Of a stretch of 64,000 nucleotides of DNA, positions 10,589 to 19,277 are shown one piece after another (position 1 is the first letter of the stretch; each line of letters opens with the position of its first letter). Source of the DNA: Rhizobium sp. Q54 (GTDB lineage: Bacteria; Pseudomonadota; Alphaproteobacteria; Micropepsales; Micropepsaceae). The position numbers and the translations under genes were made by a program. The DNA lies in contig CAMAPL010000014.1 in assembly GCA_945860165.1 (NCBI GenBank), positions 1 through 64,000 on the forward strand, written 5' to 3'. Under the pieces are notes generated by a model. That model was not told the origin of the DNA and ran no database searches. It worked only from the letters and a program-made list of their open reading frames with translations.

Positions 10589-11170
10589 ATGTCGAACCCT
10601 CAGGACGAACCCACCATGGAGGAAATTCTCGCCTCCATCCGCAAGATCATCTCGGAGGATGCCCCGAAAGGAGCGCCCGCCGAGCCGCAGGCCGCCGGGT
10701 TGGCGTCCGCCCCGATGCAGCAGGATGACGTGCTGGAACTCACCCACGAAGTCGAAGCGGCGCAGCCGCCCGCGCCGCAGCCCGTCCCGATGGAAGACAT
10801 TGTGTTCGAGACCGTGACACCCGCCGCCTCGAGTTCCGATATTTTCTCCGATCATACCCGCAAGGCGATGGAAGACGCCTTCGTCGCTATTCCTGACGAA
10901 TCCGCGCCGGCGCCTGCCGCGTCCTACCGCGCGCCTGCACCGCTGGCGCGGGTGGACGGCTCGAGTGTGGAAAATGTGTTCGAGCGCGCCGTGCGCGAAA
11001 GCTTCGAGCCGGTGCTGCAGAAATATCTCTCGGACAATTCCGCTGTCGTGATAGACGGCATGAAGCCCTTGATCCGCGAATGGATGGACGAGCATTTCCC
11101 GCCGCTGCTGGAAGGTGCTGTCCGTGCCGAAGTCGAACGCGTCGTAAAATCGCGCGGCACGAAACGCTGA
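10589..11170 (+). CDS. popZ: PopZ-like cell-pole organising protein (DUF2497)
   Basis: A 193-residue protein of the PopZ/DUF2497 family, which in Caulobacter forms a polar microdomain anchoring the chromosome-partition complex. The conserved N-terminal helix EPTMEEILASIRKIISED is at residues 7-24. A disordered Pro/Ala/Glu-rich linker follows. The C-terminal helical region contains FEPVLQKYLSDN and LIREWMDEHFPPLLEGAV, the family's oligomerisation segment. The start at 10589 (MSNPQDEPT) has GGAG upstream; an in-frame TTG 45 nt earlier is less likely. It lies just before valS, an arrangement also seen in other alphaproteobacteria. Confidence 0.9.
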   Translation: MSNPQDEPTMEEILASIRKIISEDAPKGAPAEPQAAGLASAPMQQDDVLELTHEVEAAQPPAPQPVPMEDIVFETVTPAASSSDIFSDHTRKAMEDAFVAIPDESAPAPAASYRAPAPLARVDGSSVENVFERAVRESFEPVLQKYLSDNSAVVIDGMKPLIREWMDEHFPPLLEGAVRAEVERVVKSRGTKR

Positions 11171-11285
11171 TTCCCGTTTCCTAACAGGGCGGGCTTGACC
11201 CGCGCCTGAAAAAGCCGGAAAGCCCTTACGGGCCGGCGGGTCCGCGCGAGCGGGAGTGCCACTTTCCTAACTTCTGGTTTTTCTT

Positions 11286-13919
11286 ATGCTCGACAAGACT
11301 TTCAACCCCGCCGACGTTGAGAAACGCATCGCTGCCCAGTGGGAGTCGTCCGGCGCTTTCAAGGCGGGCAACCGTCCCGGCGCGGAGCCTTTTTCCATCG
11401 TCATCCCTCCGCCCAATGTGACCGGGCGGCTGCATATCGGCCACGCCCTCAACAACACGCTGCAGGATATCCTCGCTCGCTTCGAGCGCATGCGCGGCAA
11501 GGATGTGTTGTGGCAGCCGGGCACAGACCATGCCGGCATCGCCACTCAGCTGATTGTGGAACGCCAGCTGGCCGAACGGCAGATGAGCCGCATCGAGATG
11601 GGGCGCGAAAAATTCCTCGAGGAAGTCTGGAAGTGGAAGGCGAAATCCGGCGGCGCCATCGTCGAGCAGCAGCATCGCCTCGGCGCCAGCGCCGACTGGA
11701 GCCGCGAACGCTTCACCATGGACGAGGGGCTGAGTCGCGCCGTCACCAAGGTGTTCGTCGAACTGCACAAGCAGGGACTGATCTACAAGGACAAGCGGCT
11801 GGTCAACTGGGACCCGCGTCTGCAAACGGCGGTTTCTGATCTGGAAGTCGAGAGTATCGAGATCAAGGGCCATCTCTGGCACATCAAATATCCCATCGAG
11901 GACAGCGACCAGTTCATCACCGTGGCCACGACGCGGCCCGAAACCATGCTGGGCGATACCGCGGTGGCGGTGCATCCGGACGATGAACGATACATGGCGC
12001 TGGTCGGGCGTCATGCCGTTCTGCCGTTGACTGGGCGGCTGATTCCGATCGTCGCCGACACCTATTCCGATCCGGAAAAAGGCACCGGCGCGGTCAAGAT
12101 CACGCCCGGCCACGACTTCAACGACTTTGAAGTCGGCAAGCGCCATGACCTGCCGCTGATCAACCTGATCAACAAGGATGGCACGCTCAACGATGACGTG
12201 CCGGCGCCCTATCGCGGCCTGTCGCGCGAAGCGGCGCGCAAGAAGATCGTCGCCGACCTGGAAGCTGCCGGCCTGCTGGACAAGGTCGAGCCTATCACTC
12301 ATGCCGTGCCGCATGACGAAAAAACCAAAACGGTGGTGCTGGAGCCGTTCCTCACCGAGCAATGGTACCTGAATGTCGAACCGCTAGCGGCCAAGGCGAT
12401 GGCGGCGGTGGAAAAGGGTGAAACCAAGTTCGTCCCGGAGAATTGGGGTAATGTCTATTTCAGCTGGCTGAAGAATATCCGCCCCTGGTGCATCAGCCGT
12501 CAGCTCTGGTGGGGCCACCAGATTCCCATCTGGTACGATGCGGACGGCAAGATTTACTGCGCGGAAACCGAGGAAGAGGCGAAAGCCCAGGCTGGCGGTG
12601 CGGCCCTGACTCGCGATGCGGACGTGCTGGATACCTGGTTCTCCAGCGCGCTGTGGCCCTTCTCGACCATGGGTTGGCCCGACAAGACCGTCGAACTGGC
12701 GCGCTTCTATCCCACCAGCGTGTTGGTCACCGCCTTCGACATCATTTTCTTCTGGGTCGCCCGCATGATGATGATGGGCCTGCATTTCATGGGCGAGGTG
12801 CCGTTCAAGACTGTGCTGATCCACAACCGCGTGCTGGACGAACAGGGTGCGAAAATGTCCAAGACCATGGGCAATGTGGTGGACCCGATCACCCTGATCG
12901 ACGAGTTCGGCGCCGACGCCCTGCGCTTCACCCTGGCGCTGGCGGCGGGCCAGAACCGCGACATGCGAATCGGCCCGACCCGCGTGGAATCCGGGCGCAA
13001 CTTTGCCACCAAGCTTTGGAACACCTCGCGCTTTTGCGAGATGAATGGTTGCGTCACCGTGCCGGGCTTCGATCCCGCCGGCGTGCAGGAGACGATCAAC
13101 AAATGGATCGTAGCCGAAACCGCGCAGGCCGTCGGCGAAGTCACCTCGGCCATCGAGGCGCTGCGCTTCAATGAAGCGGCCAGCTCTGCCTATCACTTCG
13201 TCTACGATATTTTCTGCGACTGGTATGTCGAGATCACTAAGCCGGTCTTCCAGTCCGGCAGCGACGCGGCCAAGGCCGAGACCCGCGCCACCACCGCCTG
13301 GGCAAGAGACGAGATCCTCAAGCTGTTGCACCCCTTTATGCCCTTCATCACCGAAGAGCTTTGGGCCCGTACCAGCAAAGCGCCGCGCGACACACTGCTG
13401 GTGCTTGCCGACTGGCCGAAGATCGCCGCGCCGGCTGGCGCGCAAGTGGCTACCGCCGAGATGCATTGGGTCATCGACCTGATCAAGGGCATCCGTTCGG
13501 TTCGCTCCGAGATGAATGTGCCGGCGGCCGCCAAGATCACTATGCTGCTGACAGCGGCGGACGCTGTGGCGAAAGATCGCCTGGCCCGCAACACGGACGT
13601 GATCCTTTTCCTGGCGCGGCTAACCAGCGCCAACATCGCCGACGCCATTCCCAAAGGCTCGGCCCAGTTCGTTCTGGGTGAATCTGTGGTGGCCTTGCCG
13701 CTGGGCGCTGTGATCGATTTCGCCAAGGAACGCTTGCGGCTCGAGAAAGACCTTAAAAAGGCCCAGGATGAAATTTCCCGTTTTGATGCCAAGCTGTCGA
13801 ACGAGGAGTTCGTGTCCAAGGCGCCGGAAAATGTGCTGGCCGAGCAGCGCGAAAAGCGGGACGAAGCGGCCGCGCTGGCAGTGCGGCTGACGGACGCGAT
13901 TGGGCGGCTGCAAAATTAG
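11286..13919 (+). CDS. valS: Valyl-tRNA synthetase
   Basis: Class I aminoacyl-tRNA synthetase charging tRNA-Val, 877 residues. The Rossmann domain carries PPPNVTGRLHIGH, with HIGH at residues 50-53. The editing domain (CP1) contains TTRPETMLGDTAVAVHP, and KMSKT is at residues 523-527. The C-terminal part has the anticodon-binding domain and ends in a coiled-coil arm (about residues 815-875), as is normal for ValS. The 115-nt leader has a short GC-rich stem near 11189-11203 but no recognisable T-box. A REP-like element follows the stop. Confidence 0.98.
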   Translation: MLDKTFNPADVEKRIAAQWESSGAFKAGNRPGAEPFSIVIPPPNVTGRLHIGHALNNTLQDILARFERMRGKDVLWQPGTDHAGIATQLIVERQLAERQMSRIEMGREKFLEEVWKWKAKSGGAIVEQQHRLGASADWSRERFTMDEGLSRAVTKVFVELHKQGLIYKDKRLVNWDPRLQTAVSDLEVESIEIKGHLWHIKYPIEDSDQFITVATTRPETMLGDTAVAVHPDDERYMALVGRHAVLPLTGRLIPIVADTYSDPEKGTGAVKITPGHDFNDFEVGKRHDLPLINLINKDGTLNDDVPAPYRGLSREAARKKIVADLEAAGLLDKVEPITHAVPHDEKTKTVVLEPFLTEQWYLNVEPLAAKAMAAVEKGETKFVPENWGNVYFSWLKNIRPWCISRQLWWGHQIPIWYDADGKIYCAETEEEAKAQAGGAALTRDADVLDTWFSSALWPFSTMGWPDKTVELARFYPTSVLVTAFDIIFFWVARMMMMGLHFMGEVPFKTVLIHNRVLDEQGAKMSKTMGNVVDPITLIDEFGADALRFTLALAAGQNRDMRIGPTRVESGRNFATKLWNTSRFCEMNGCVTVPGFDPAGVQETINKWIVAETAQAVGEVTSAIEALRFNEAASSAYHFVYDIFCDWYVEITKPVFQSGSDAAKAETRATTAWARDEILKLLHPFMPFITEELWARTSKAPRDTLLVLADWPKIAAPAGAQVATAEMHWVIDLIKGIRSVRSEMNVPAAAKITMLLTAADAVAKDRLARNTDVILFLARLTSANIADAIPKGSAQFVLGESVVALPLGAVIDFAKERLRLEKDLKKAQDEISRFDAKLSNEEFVSKAPENVLAEQREKRDEAAALAVRLTDAIGRLQN

Positions 13920-13925
13920 TATTTT

Positions 13926-13993
13926 TCATTCCCGCGCAAGCGGGAATCCATTTTACCACCCAGCTACTGGATGCCCGCTTGCGCGGGTATGAC
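13926..13993. repeat. REP/MITE-like double palindrome downstream of valS
   Basis: Two arms of about 25 bp (13926-13950 and 13968-13992) are inverted copies of each other with only a few mismatches. Each arm is itself a palindrome around CCCGC/GCGGG, separated by an 17-bp centre. This is the layout of widespread extragenic repetitive elements with a TTCCCGC...GCGGGAATCC core. It may also act as the valS terminator. Only one copy was noticed in this window. Confidence 0.8.
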
Positions 13994-14081
13994 AAGGGGA
14001 CGCAATAACTCTTATGTGGGCGCGGTTGCAGCCGTGCTTTAGGCTACATAACTCTTCAGTATCGTCCTGCCTGAGATTTCG

Positions 14082-15188
14082 ATGTCGACCCTGTTTGATC
14101 CCCTGAAAGCCGGGGCGCTTGAGCTTCCCAACCGCATCATCATGGCGCCGCTGACAAGAAGTCGGGCGACGGCGGACACGCGCGTGCCCACGCCGCAGCA
14201 GGCAGAGTATTACACACAGCGCGCCGGCGCGGGCCTGATCATCTCCGAAGCCACCAGTGTCCGCGCCATGGGCGTTGGCTATGCGGCGACGCCCGGCATC
14301 TGGTCCGACGAACAGACGGCAGGATGGAAGACGGTCACGGAAGCTGTTCACAAGGCCGGTGGGCGCATGGTGTTACAGCTCTGGCATGTCGGGCGCGTTT
14401 CCGATCCCCTGTTCCTGAATGGGGCGCTGCCGGAAGCCCCCAGCGCCGTCCGGCCCAAGGGGTATGTCAGCCTGGTGCGCCCCGAAAAGGAATTCGTCAC
14501 CCCGCGCGCCCTGGAGACCTCGGAAATTCCTGCCGTGATCGCCGACTATCGGCGCGGCGCGGAGAATGCGAAAAAGGCCGGCTTCGATGGCGTGCATATT
14601 CACGGCGCCAATGGCTATCTGCTCGACCAGTTCCTGCAGGATTCCACTAACCAGCGCACCGATGCTTATGGCGGCAGCCTGGAGAAACGTGCCCGCCTGA
14701 TGCTGGAAGTCACCGATGCGGTCGCCGAAGTGTGGGGCGCCGACCGGGTGGGCATGCATCTGGCGCCGCGCATGGACAGTCACGACATGGGCGACAGCGA
14801 CCGGCTCGGCACCTTCACCTATGTCGCGCGCGAGCTGGGCAAGCGGGGATTGGGCTGGATCGCGGCGCGCGAGGCGCGGATCGGTCCCGACACCAAGCTG
14901 GTCGACAGCCAGGGCCGTCCCAGGGAGGTCGCCAACCGCGCCAGTATCGGACCGGCACTGCGCGATGCCTTTGGCGGCGTCTATATAGCCAATGAGAGTT
15001 TCGACCAGGTCGGCGCAGAAGCGGCTCTGGCGGACGGCGTCGCCGATGCGGTGGCGTTCGGAAAACTCTTCATCGCCAATCCCGATTTGCCGACGCGATT
15101 CGCAAGGCGCGCGGCGCTGAACAAATGGGATACCGCCACCTTCTATGCGGGCGGGGCGCAGGGCTACATCGACTATCCGGCGCTGTGA
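14082..15188 (+). CDS. Old yellow enzyme family NADH:flavin oxidoreductase
   Basis: An FMN-dependent ene-reductase with a TIM barrel, 368 residues, close to N-ethylmaleimide reductase (NemA) in layout. The N-terminus has LPNRIIMAPLTRSRA, the FMN-binding start of the family. The active-site pair is His174 and Asn177 in VHIHGANGYLLDQF. The DAYGGSLEKRARL segment follows, and the C-terminal phosphate-binding part has ADAVAFGKLFIANPDL. It probably reduces activated alkenes or electrophiles with NAD(P)H. It is monocistronic, with no adjacent regulator, so the physiological substrate is unknown. Confidence 0.9.
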   Translation: MSTLFDPLKAGALELPNRIIMAPLTRSRATADTRVPTPQQAEYYTQRAGAGLIISEATSVRAMGVGYAATPGIWSDEQTAGWKTVTEAVHKAGGRMVLQLWHVGRVSDPLFLNGALPEAPSAVRPKGYVSLVRPEKEFVTPRALETSEIPAVIADYRRGAENAKKAGFDGVHIHGANGYLLDQFLQDSTNQRTDAYGGSLEKRARLMLEVTDAVAEVWGADRVGMHLAPRMDSHDMGDSDRLGTFTYVARELGKRGLGWIAAREARIGPDTKLVDSQGRPREVANRASIGPALRDAFGGVYIANESFDQVGAEAALADGVADAVAFGKLFIANPDLPTRFARRAALNKWDTATFYAGGAQGYIDYPAL

Positions 15189-15289
15189 GCCGCGCATTCA
15201 CCGGGTAGGCGCATGGAACTATGCCCGGCTCAGTACGTTTTAACCCCAGTGAGGGATCCGGCAGCACTGGAATCTACAGGAGATTGAAC

Positions 15290-15415
15290 ATGAAACATCT
15301 GGCAAAAATTGCCGCCGCCGTCGTGATTACGCTGGGTTTCGGAACCCTCTCGGTTTCTGCCGCCTATAGCCGCCGCGAAATTCGCCAGGGCCGCCGTCAC
15401 TATTACAATCGCTAA
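15290..15415 (+). CDS. 41-residue exported basic peptide
   Basis: A short gene with a strong Shine-Dalgarno (AGGAG, 15279-15283) 6 nt before the ATG and a strong intrinsic terminator 23 nt after the stop. The product has a classical signal peptide: a Lys-containing start, a hydrophobic core [11 protein letters not shown] and a probable cleavage after SVSA. This would leave a mature peptide of about 17 residues, [17 protein letters not shown], rich in Arg and Tyr. No known family was recognised. The dedicated expression signals make it a likely real gene. Confidence 0.7.
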   Translation: MKHLAKIAAAVVITLGFGTLSVSAAYSRREIRQGRRHYYNR

Positions 15416-15437
15416 ACGCGCCGGCTGAAATTTCTAC

Positions 15438-15466
15438 CCCGGGCCGTCGCAGGCCCGGGTTTTTTT
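15438..15466 (+). terminator. Intrinsic terminator of the small peptide gene
   Basis: A perfect 8-bp GC-only stem (15438-15445 with 15452-15459) with a 6-nt loop, followed directly by seven T (15460-15466). It separates the peptide gene from ilvD. Confidence 0.92.
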
Positions 15467-15546
15467 CATGCCTGCCCGGCACGGCGCAGGACTTGAACCG
15501 GGGTTGGGGCCAAGGCCATAGTCCGGAGCTTTTGCGGGGAACCCCC

Positions 15547-17277
15547 ATGTCTGAATTCGACAAGCCCAAGTTCGACAAGTCCAAGCTGCCGTCCCGCCAC
15601 GTCACGGAAGGGCCGGAGCGCGCGCCGCACCGCTCCTATTATTACGCCATGGGGCTGACAGAAGCGGAAATTCACCAGCCTTTCGTCGGCGTTGCCAGCT
15701 GCTGGAACGAGGCGGCGCCCTGCAACATCGCCCTTATGCGCCAGGCCCAGTCCACCAAGAAGGGCGTCAAGGCAGCCGGCGGCACCCCGCGCGAATTTTG
15801 CACCATCACCGTCACCGACGGTATCGCCATGGGCCATGAGGGTATGCGCTCATCGCTTGTGTCGCGCGAAGTGATCGCGGACTCCGTCGAACTGACCATG
15901 CGCGGCCATTGCTATGACGCGCTGGTGGGGCTGGCGGGTTGCGACAAGTCCCTGCCGGGCATGATGATGGCGATGCTGCGCCTCAACGTGCCGAGCGTGT
16001 TTCTCTATGGCGGCTCGATCATGCCGGGCCGTTTTCACGGCAAGGACGTCACAGTCGTGGATGTGTTCGAAGGCGTCGGGAAGCATTCGGCAGGCAAGAT
16101 GCCGGTCGATGAACTGGTCGAACTGGAAAAAGTCGCGTGCCCGGGCGCGGGCGCCTGTGGCGGCCAGTTCACTGCCAACACCATGGCCTGCGTTGCCGAG
16201 GCAATCGGTCTGGCGCTGCCGTATTCGTCAGGTCCCCCCGCCGAGATCCTGTCGCGCGATGATTTCGCGCTCAAGGCGGGCGAGACGGTGATGGACCTGC
16301 TGGCGAAGAATCTGCGCCCGCGCGACATCTGCACCCGCAAGGCATTCGAGAATGCCGCCATGGTGGTGGCCGCCACCGGCGGTTCGACCAATGCGGCGCT
16401 GCATCTGCCGGCCATGGCCAACGAGGCAGGCATCAAGCTGGACCTGTTCGATGTGGCGGAGATTTTCAAGAAGACGCCTTATATCGCCTCGCTCAAGCCG
16501 GGCGGAAAATACGTTGCCAAGGATATGTGGGAAGCGGGCGGCGTGCCGATGCTGATGCGCATCCTGCTGGATGCGGGGTTGCTGCATGGCGACTGCATCA
16601 CCGTCACCGGCAAGACAGTGGCGGAAAATCTGAAAGACGTGAAATTCAATCCCGACCAGAAGGTGATGGTCGAGGTTAAGAACGCGCTGGCCCCTACCGG
16701 CGGCGTGGTGGGTTTGCGCGGGTCGCTGGCCCCCGAAGGCGCCATCGTCAAGATCGCGGGGCTTACGCACGTCAAGCATCGCGGCCCGGCGCGCGTGTTC
16801 GACTGCGAGGAAGATTGCTTCGCGGCGGTTGAACGGCGCGACTACAAGGAAGGTGACGTTCTGGTGATCCGCTGGGAAGGTCCCCGGGGCGGTCCCGGCA
16901 TGCGTGAAATGCTGTCGACCACGGCGGCGCTGTATGGGCAGGGGGTGGAGAATATCGCCCTGGTCACCGACGGGCGGTTCTCCGGCGCAACGCGCGGCCT
17001 GTGCGTCGGCCATGTCGGCCCGGAAGCCGCCGATGCCGGCCCCATCGGCCTCATCAAGGACGGTGACATCATCGTGATCGATGCCGAAAAGGGCACCATG
17101 GATGTCGAATTGTCGGAGGCCGAACTGGCGGAACGCAAGAAAGCGTTTAAGCCCAAGCCGCCGGGCTTCAAGACCGGCGCGCTGGCGCGCTACGCCAAGA
17201 ATGTCGGTCCGGCGCGCGATGGCGCACTGACGACACCGGGCGCGGATCAGGAAGTGCGCTGCTACGCCGACATTTAG
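15547..17277 (+). CDS. ilvD: Dihydroxy-acid dehydratase
   Basis: Fe-S dehydratase of branched-chain amino acid synthesis, converting 2,3-dihydroxy-isovalerate and -methylvalerate to 2-keto acids. It has 576 residues from the ATG at 15547, which has GGGGAA upstream. Cluster cysteines are visible as Cys59 (EAAPCN), Cys132 ([12 protein letters not shown]) and Cys204 ([12 protein letters not shown]). The C-terminal part contains [21 protein letters not shown], the IlvD/Edd signature. Related sugar-acid dehydratases share this fold, so a role with a sugar acid is possible, but the length and motifs fit IlvD. It overlaps the converging dipeptidase remnant by 4 nt. Confidence 0.93.
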   Translation: MSEFDKPKFDKSKLPSRHVTEGPERAPHRSYYYAMGLTEAEIHQPFVGVASCWNEAAPCNIALMRQAQSTKKGVKAAGGTPREFCTITVTDGIAMGHEGMRSSLVSREVIADSVELTMRGHCYDALVGLAGCDKSLPGMMMAMLRLNVPSVFLYGGSIMPGRFHGKDVTVVDVFEGVGKHSAGKMPVDELVELEKVACPGAGACGGQFTANTMACVAEAIGLALPYSSGPPAEILSRDDFALKAGETVMDLLAKNLRPRDICTRKAFENAAMVVAATGGSTNAALHLPAMANEAGIKLDLFDVAEIFKKTPYIASLKPGGKYVAKDMWEAGGVPMLMRILLDAGLLHGDCITVTGKTVAENLKDVKFNPDQKVMVEVKNALAPTGGVVGLRGSLAPEGAIVKIAGLTHVKHRGPARVFDCEEDCFAAVERRDYKEGDVLVIRWEGPRGGPGMREMLSTTAALYGQGVENIALVTDGRFSGATRGLCVGHVGPEAADAGPIGLIKDGDIIVIDAEKGTMDVELSEAELAERKKAFKPKPPGFKTGALARYAKNVGPARDGALTTPGADQEVRCYADI

Positions 17278-17925
17278 GTTTTTCGTGCTTCGTGTGCGGC
17301 TTTCAGCACGCGCAGCACGTTGCCGCCCCAGAAGGCCGATAGCTGCGTCTCAGTATAGCCCAGCTTGACCAGCCGGTCGGTGATCTTGGGGATCGCCGCG
17401 ACATCTTCCATGCCGGTGACGCCGCCGCCGCCATCCCAGTCGCAGCCGATGCCAACGTGATTTGGCCCTGCCAGGTCCAGTGCATGGGTTACGTGTTTCA
17501 TGAAATCGTCAATCGTGGCGCGGGGCGTGGCGTGTTGCGTATTCAGGACTTTCACGCTCACCGCGACCTCGCGCATCGCTGCGGACGCCTGGACCGACGT
17601 CATGCCGGCGATACTATCCAGCCGGTCGTAAAGCGCACGGCGTGCCTTGTCGCGCTCCGCATTCGGTGGCACCGAAATCAGATAGGCATTGTAGGAATTG
17701 ATCTGGATGGTGCCACCCGCCGCCGCTAACTTCTTGATGCGGGCATCGTCGATGTTGCGGGGATGTTCAAACAAGCTCTTACAGCCAGAATGCGACAGGA
17801 TGATGGGCGCGCGCGATGTCTCCAGCATCTGGTCGAAGACATCGTCGCTGGCATGGCTGGCGTCCAAAACCACGCCCAGGTCATTCGCCAGCGCCGCTAG
17901 TTCGCGCCCCTTACGGGTCGTGGAA
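17274..17925 (-). pseudogene. Membrane dipeptidase (peptidase M19), C-terminal remnant
   Basis: The frame reads from about 17925 to the TAA at 17274 and covers only the C-terminal half of a renal-dipeptidase-type enzyme (usual length near 400). Recognisable parts are KGREL followed by NDLGVVLDASHASD, the PIILSHSGCKSL segment with a metal-binding His, and VGIGCDWDGGGG near the C-terminus. No N-terminal domain or start codon in the expected place is present. At its 5' edge it abuts, head to head, an equally truncated deacetylase gene. A single deletion between two divergent genes would explain both. The remaining frame has no stop codon, so the event may be recent. Confidence 0.8.
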
Positions 17926-18346
17926 ATCCGCCCATGCCGGCATCCTCAACGCCGATCCGCTGCTGCGCCAGTATGTTGGGCCGATCTACTGGGACGCGGG
18001 CGGTGACATCGCCATGTCCCGTGACGGCTATGTGATGGCGGCTGCGGACTGGGAATGCTGGCGCATCGGCTGGACTGCAAAGACCTGCGCCAAGGGGTAT
18101 TTGCGGGAGATTCGCCGTGCGGACGGCGGGGTGGTCCTGATGCATGCCATCCAGGTCAATTCTGCGCCCCTGGTGCGCCGGGTCGTTCCGGCCCTGATCG
18201 AGGAGGGCTATCGCTTCGTCCGGCTGGATCAGGTGCCGCAATATCGCCAATATGAGACGCCAAAAGACGAACCAAGCGCCGCCGCCGATGCCCGGGACAA
18301 GGCTCCCGTTCGCCTCAGCGCCGTTCGCCCCGAAGATATAAAATAG
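17903..18346 (+). pseudogene. Polysaccharide deacetylase (NodB domain), C-terminal remnant
   Basis: The frame begins inside motif 3 of the NodB fold (RAPYGSW, about 17903-17923) and continues to the stop at 18346. It includes the final conserved segment GGVVLMHAIQ with its His (motif 5) and the Leu-rich strand PALIEEGYRFVRL. Motifs 1 and 2, which hold the catalytic Asp and the zinc His pair, are missing, so it cannot be active as read. It overlaps a few bases with the dipeptidase remnant on the other strand, which places the rearrangement junction at about 17900-17930. Confidence 0.8.
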
Positions 18347-18389
18347 CGCCGCCCCATCCGGGGTTGACGCAAAACCCTGGGAGGACTGC

Positions 18390-19187
18390 ATGATTTTTCG
18401 TACCATGATGGCGACCGGCACTGCGCTGGCGCTGCTCAGCTTGATGCCTGCTGCTGCCGCTGACGCTGTTCTGACCGCCAAGGTTGCCGGGGCGCAGCGC
18501 TCCGCCGACAGCAAGGCGCGCGATGCCGCCCGCCGTCCCGCCGAGACTCTTGACTTTTGGGGGGTGAAGCCAGGCCAGACAATTATAGAAGTGTCGCCGG
18601 GTGGCGGCTATTGGAGCGAAATTCTGGCGCCCTATGCCAAGGATACCAAAGGCCACTACATCGCCGCCACCGGCCGTCCCGACCAGAAGCTGCCGGCCAA
18701 GTTTGAAGACGCCAATGCCTATGGTCCGATCCACTACGCCCTGTTCAACAAGGGGGCTGCAGAGCTGGGCGCGCCGGGTAGCGCCGACGTCGTGATCACC
18801 GCTCGCAACATCCACAACTGGATGTGGACCCCCGGCATGGCCGACGCGGTGCTGGCCAATATCTATGCCGTGCTGAAGCCCGGCGGAATTCTGGCGGTGG
18901 AAGAACACCGTTCCGATCCCAAGCCGATGGTGAACGATGCCCGCAATGGCTACGTTTCCACCCAGCATGTGATCGACCTGGCGCAGAAGGCCGGATTCAA
19001 GCTCGAGGCCCGCTCCGAGCTCAACGCCAATGCCAAGGACACCAAGGATCATCCCTTTGGTGTCTGGACCCTGCCGCCGGTGCGCCGCAGCGCCGAACAG
19101 GGCAAGCCGGCCGACCCCAGCTTCGAGCGCGCCAAGTATGACGCTATGGGCGAAAGCGACCGCATGACCTTGCGCTTCCGCAAGTAA
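18390..19187 (+). CDS. Exported class I methyltransferase-like protein
   Basis: A 265-residue protein with a Shine-Dalgarno GGGAGG ahead of the ATG. An N-terminal signal peptide (about residues 1-24, LMPAAAADA) is followed by a Rossmann-type methyltransferase core. Motif I reads IIEVSPGGGYWSEILAPYA, and a later strand VLKPGGILAVEEHR is typical of SAM methyltransferases. It matches the predicted-methyltransferase group often annotated COG4798. Export is puzzling because SAM is not known in the periplasm; the protein may have another role. Downstream genes in the same direction begin 90 nt away. Confidence 0.78.
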   Translation: MIFRTMMATGTALALLSLMPAAAADAVLTAKVAGAQRSADSKARDAARRPAETLDFWGVKPGQTIIEVSPGGGYWSEILAPYAKDTKGHYIAATGRPDQKLPAKFEDANAYGPIHYALFNKGAAELGAPGSADVVITARNIHNWMWTPGMADAVLANIYAVLKPGGILAVEEHRSDPKPMVNDARNGYVSTQHVIDLAQKAGFKLEARSELNANAKDTKDHPFGVWTLPPVRRSAEQGKPADPSFERAKYDAMGESDRMTLRFRK

Positions 19188-19277
19188 CAAGGCCGGGGCG
19201 GGCGCCAGTCACGGCGCCCGCTGGCCTTGCGCCCCGCTCTCCCTCATAATTGATCCAATGAATCTGGAGGATGGAAG

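Noticed and set aside
11171-11285. T-box leader for valS
   Set aside because: T-boxes are rare in Proteobacteria and no T-box sequence or specifier loop was seen; only a short GC stem is present.
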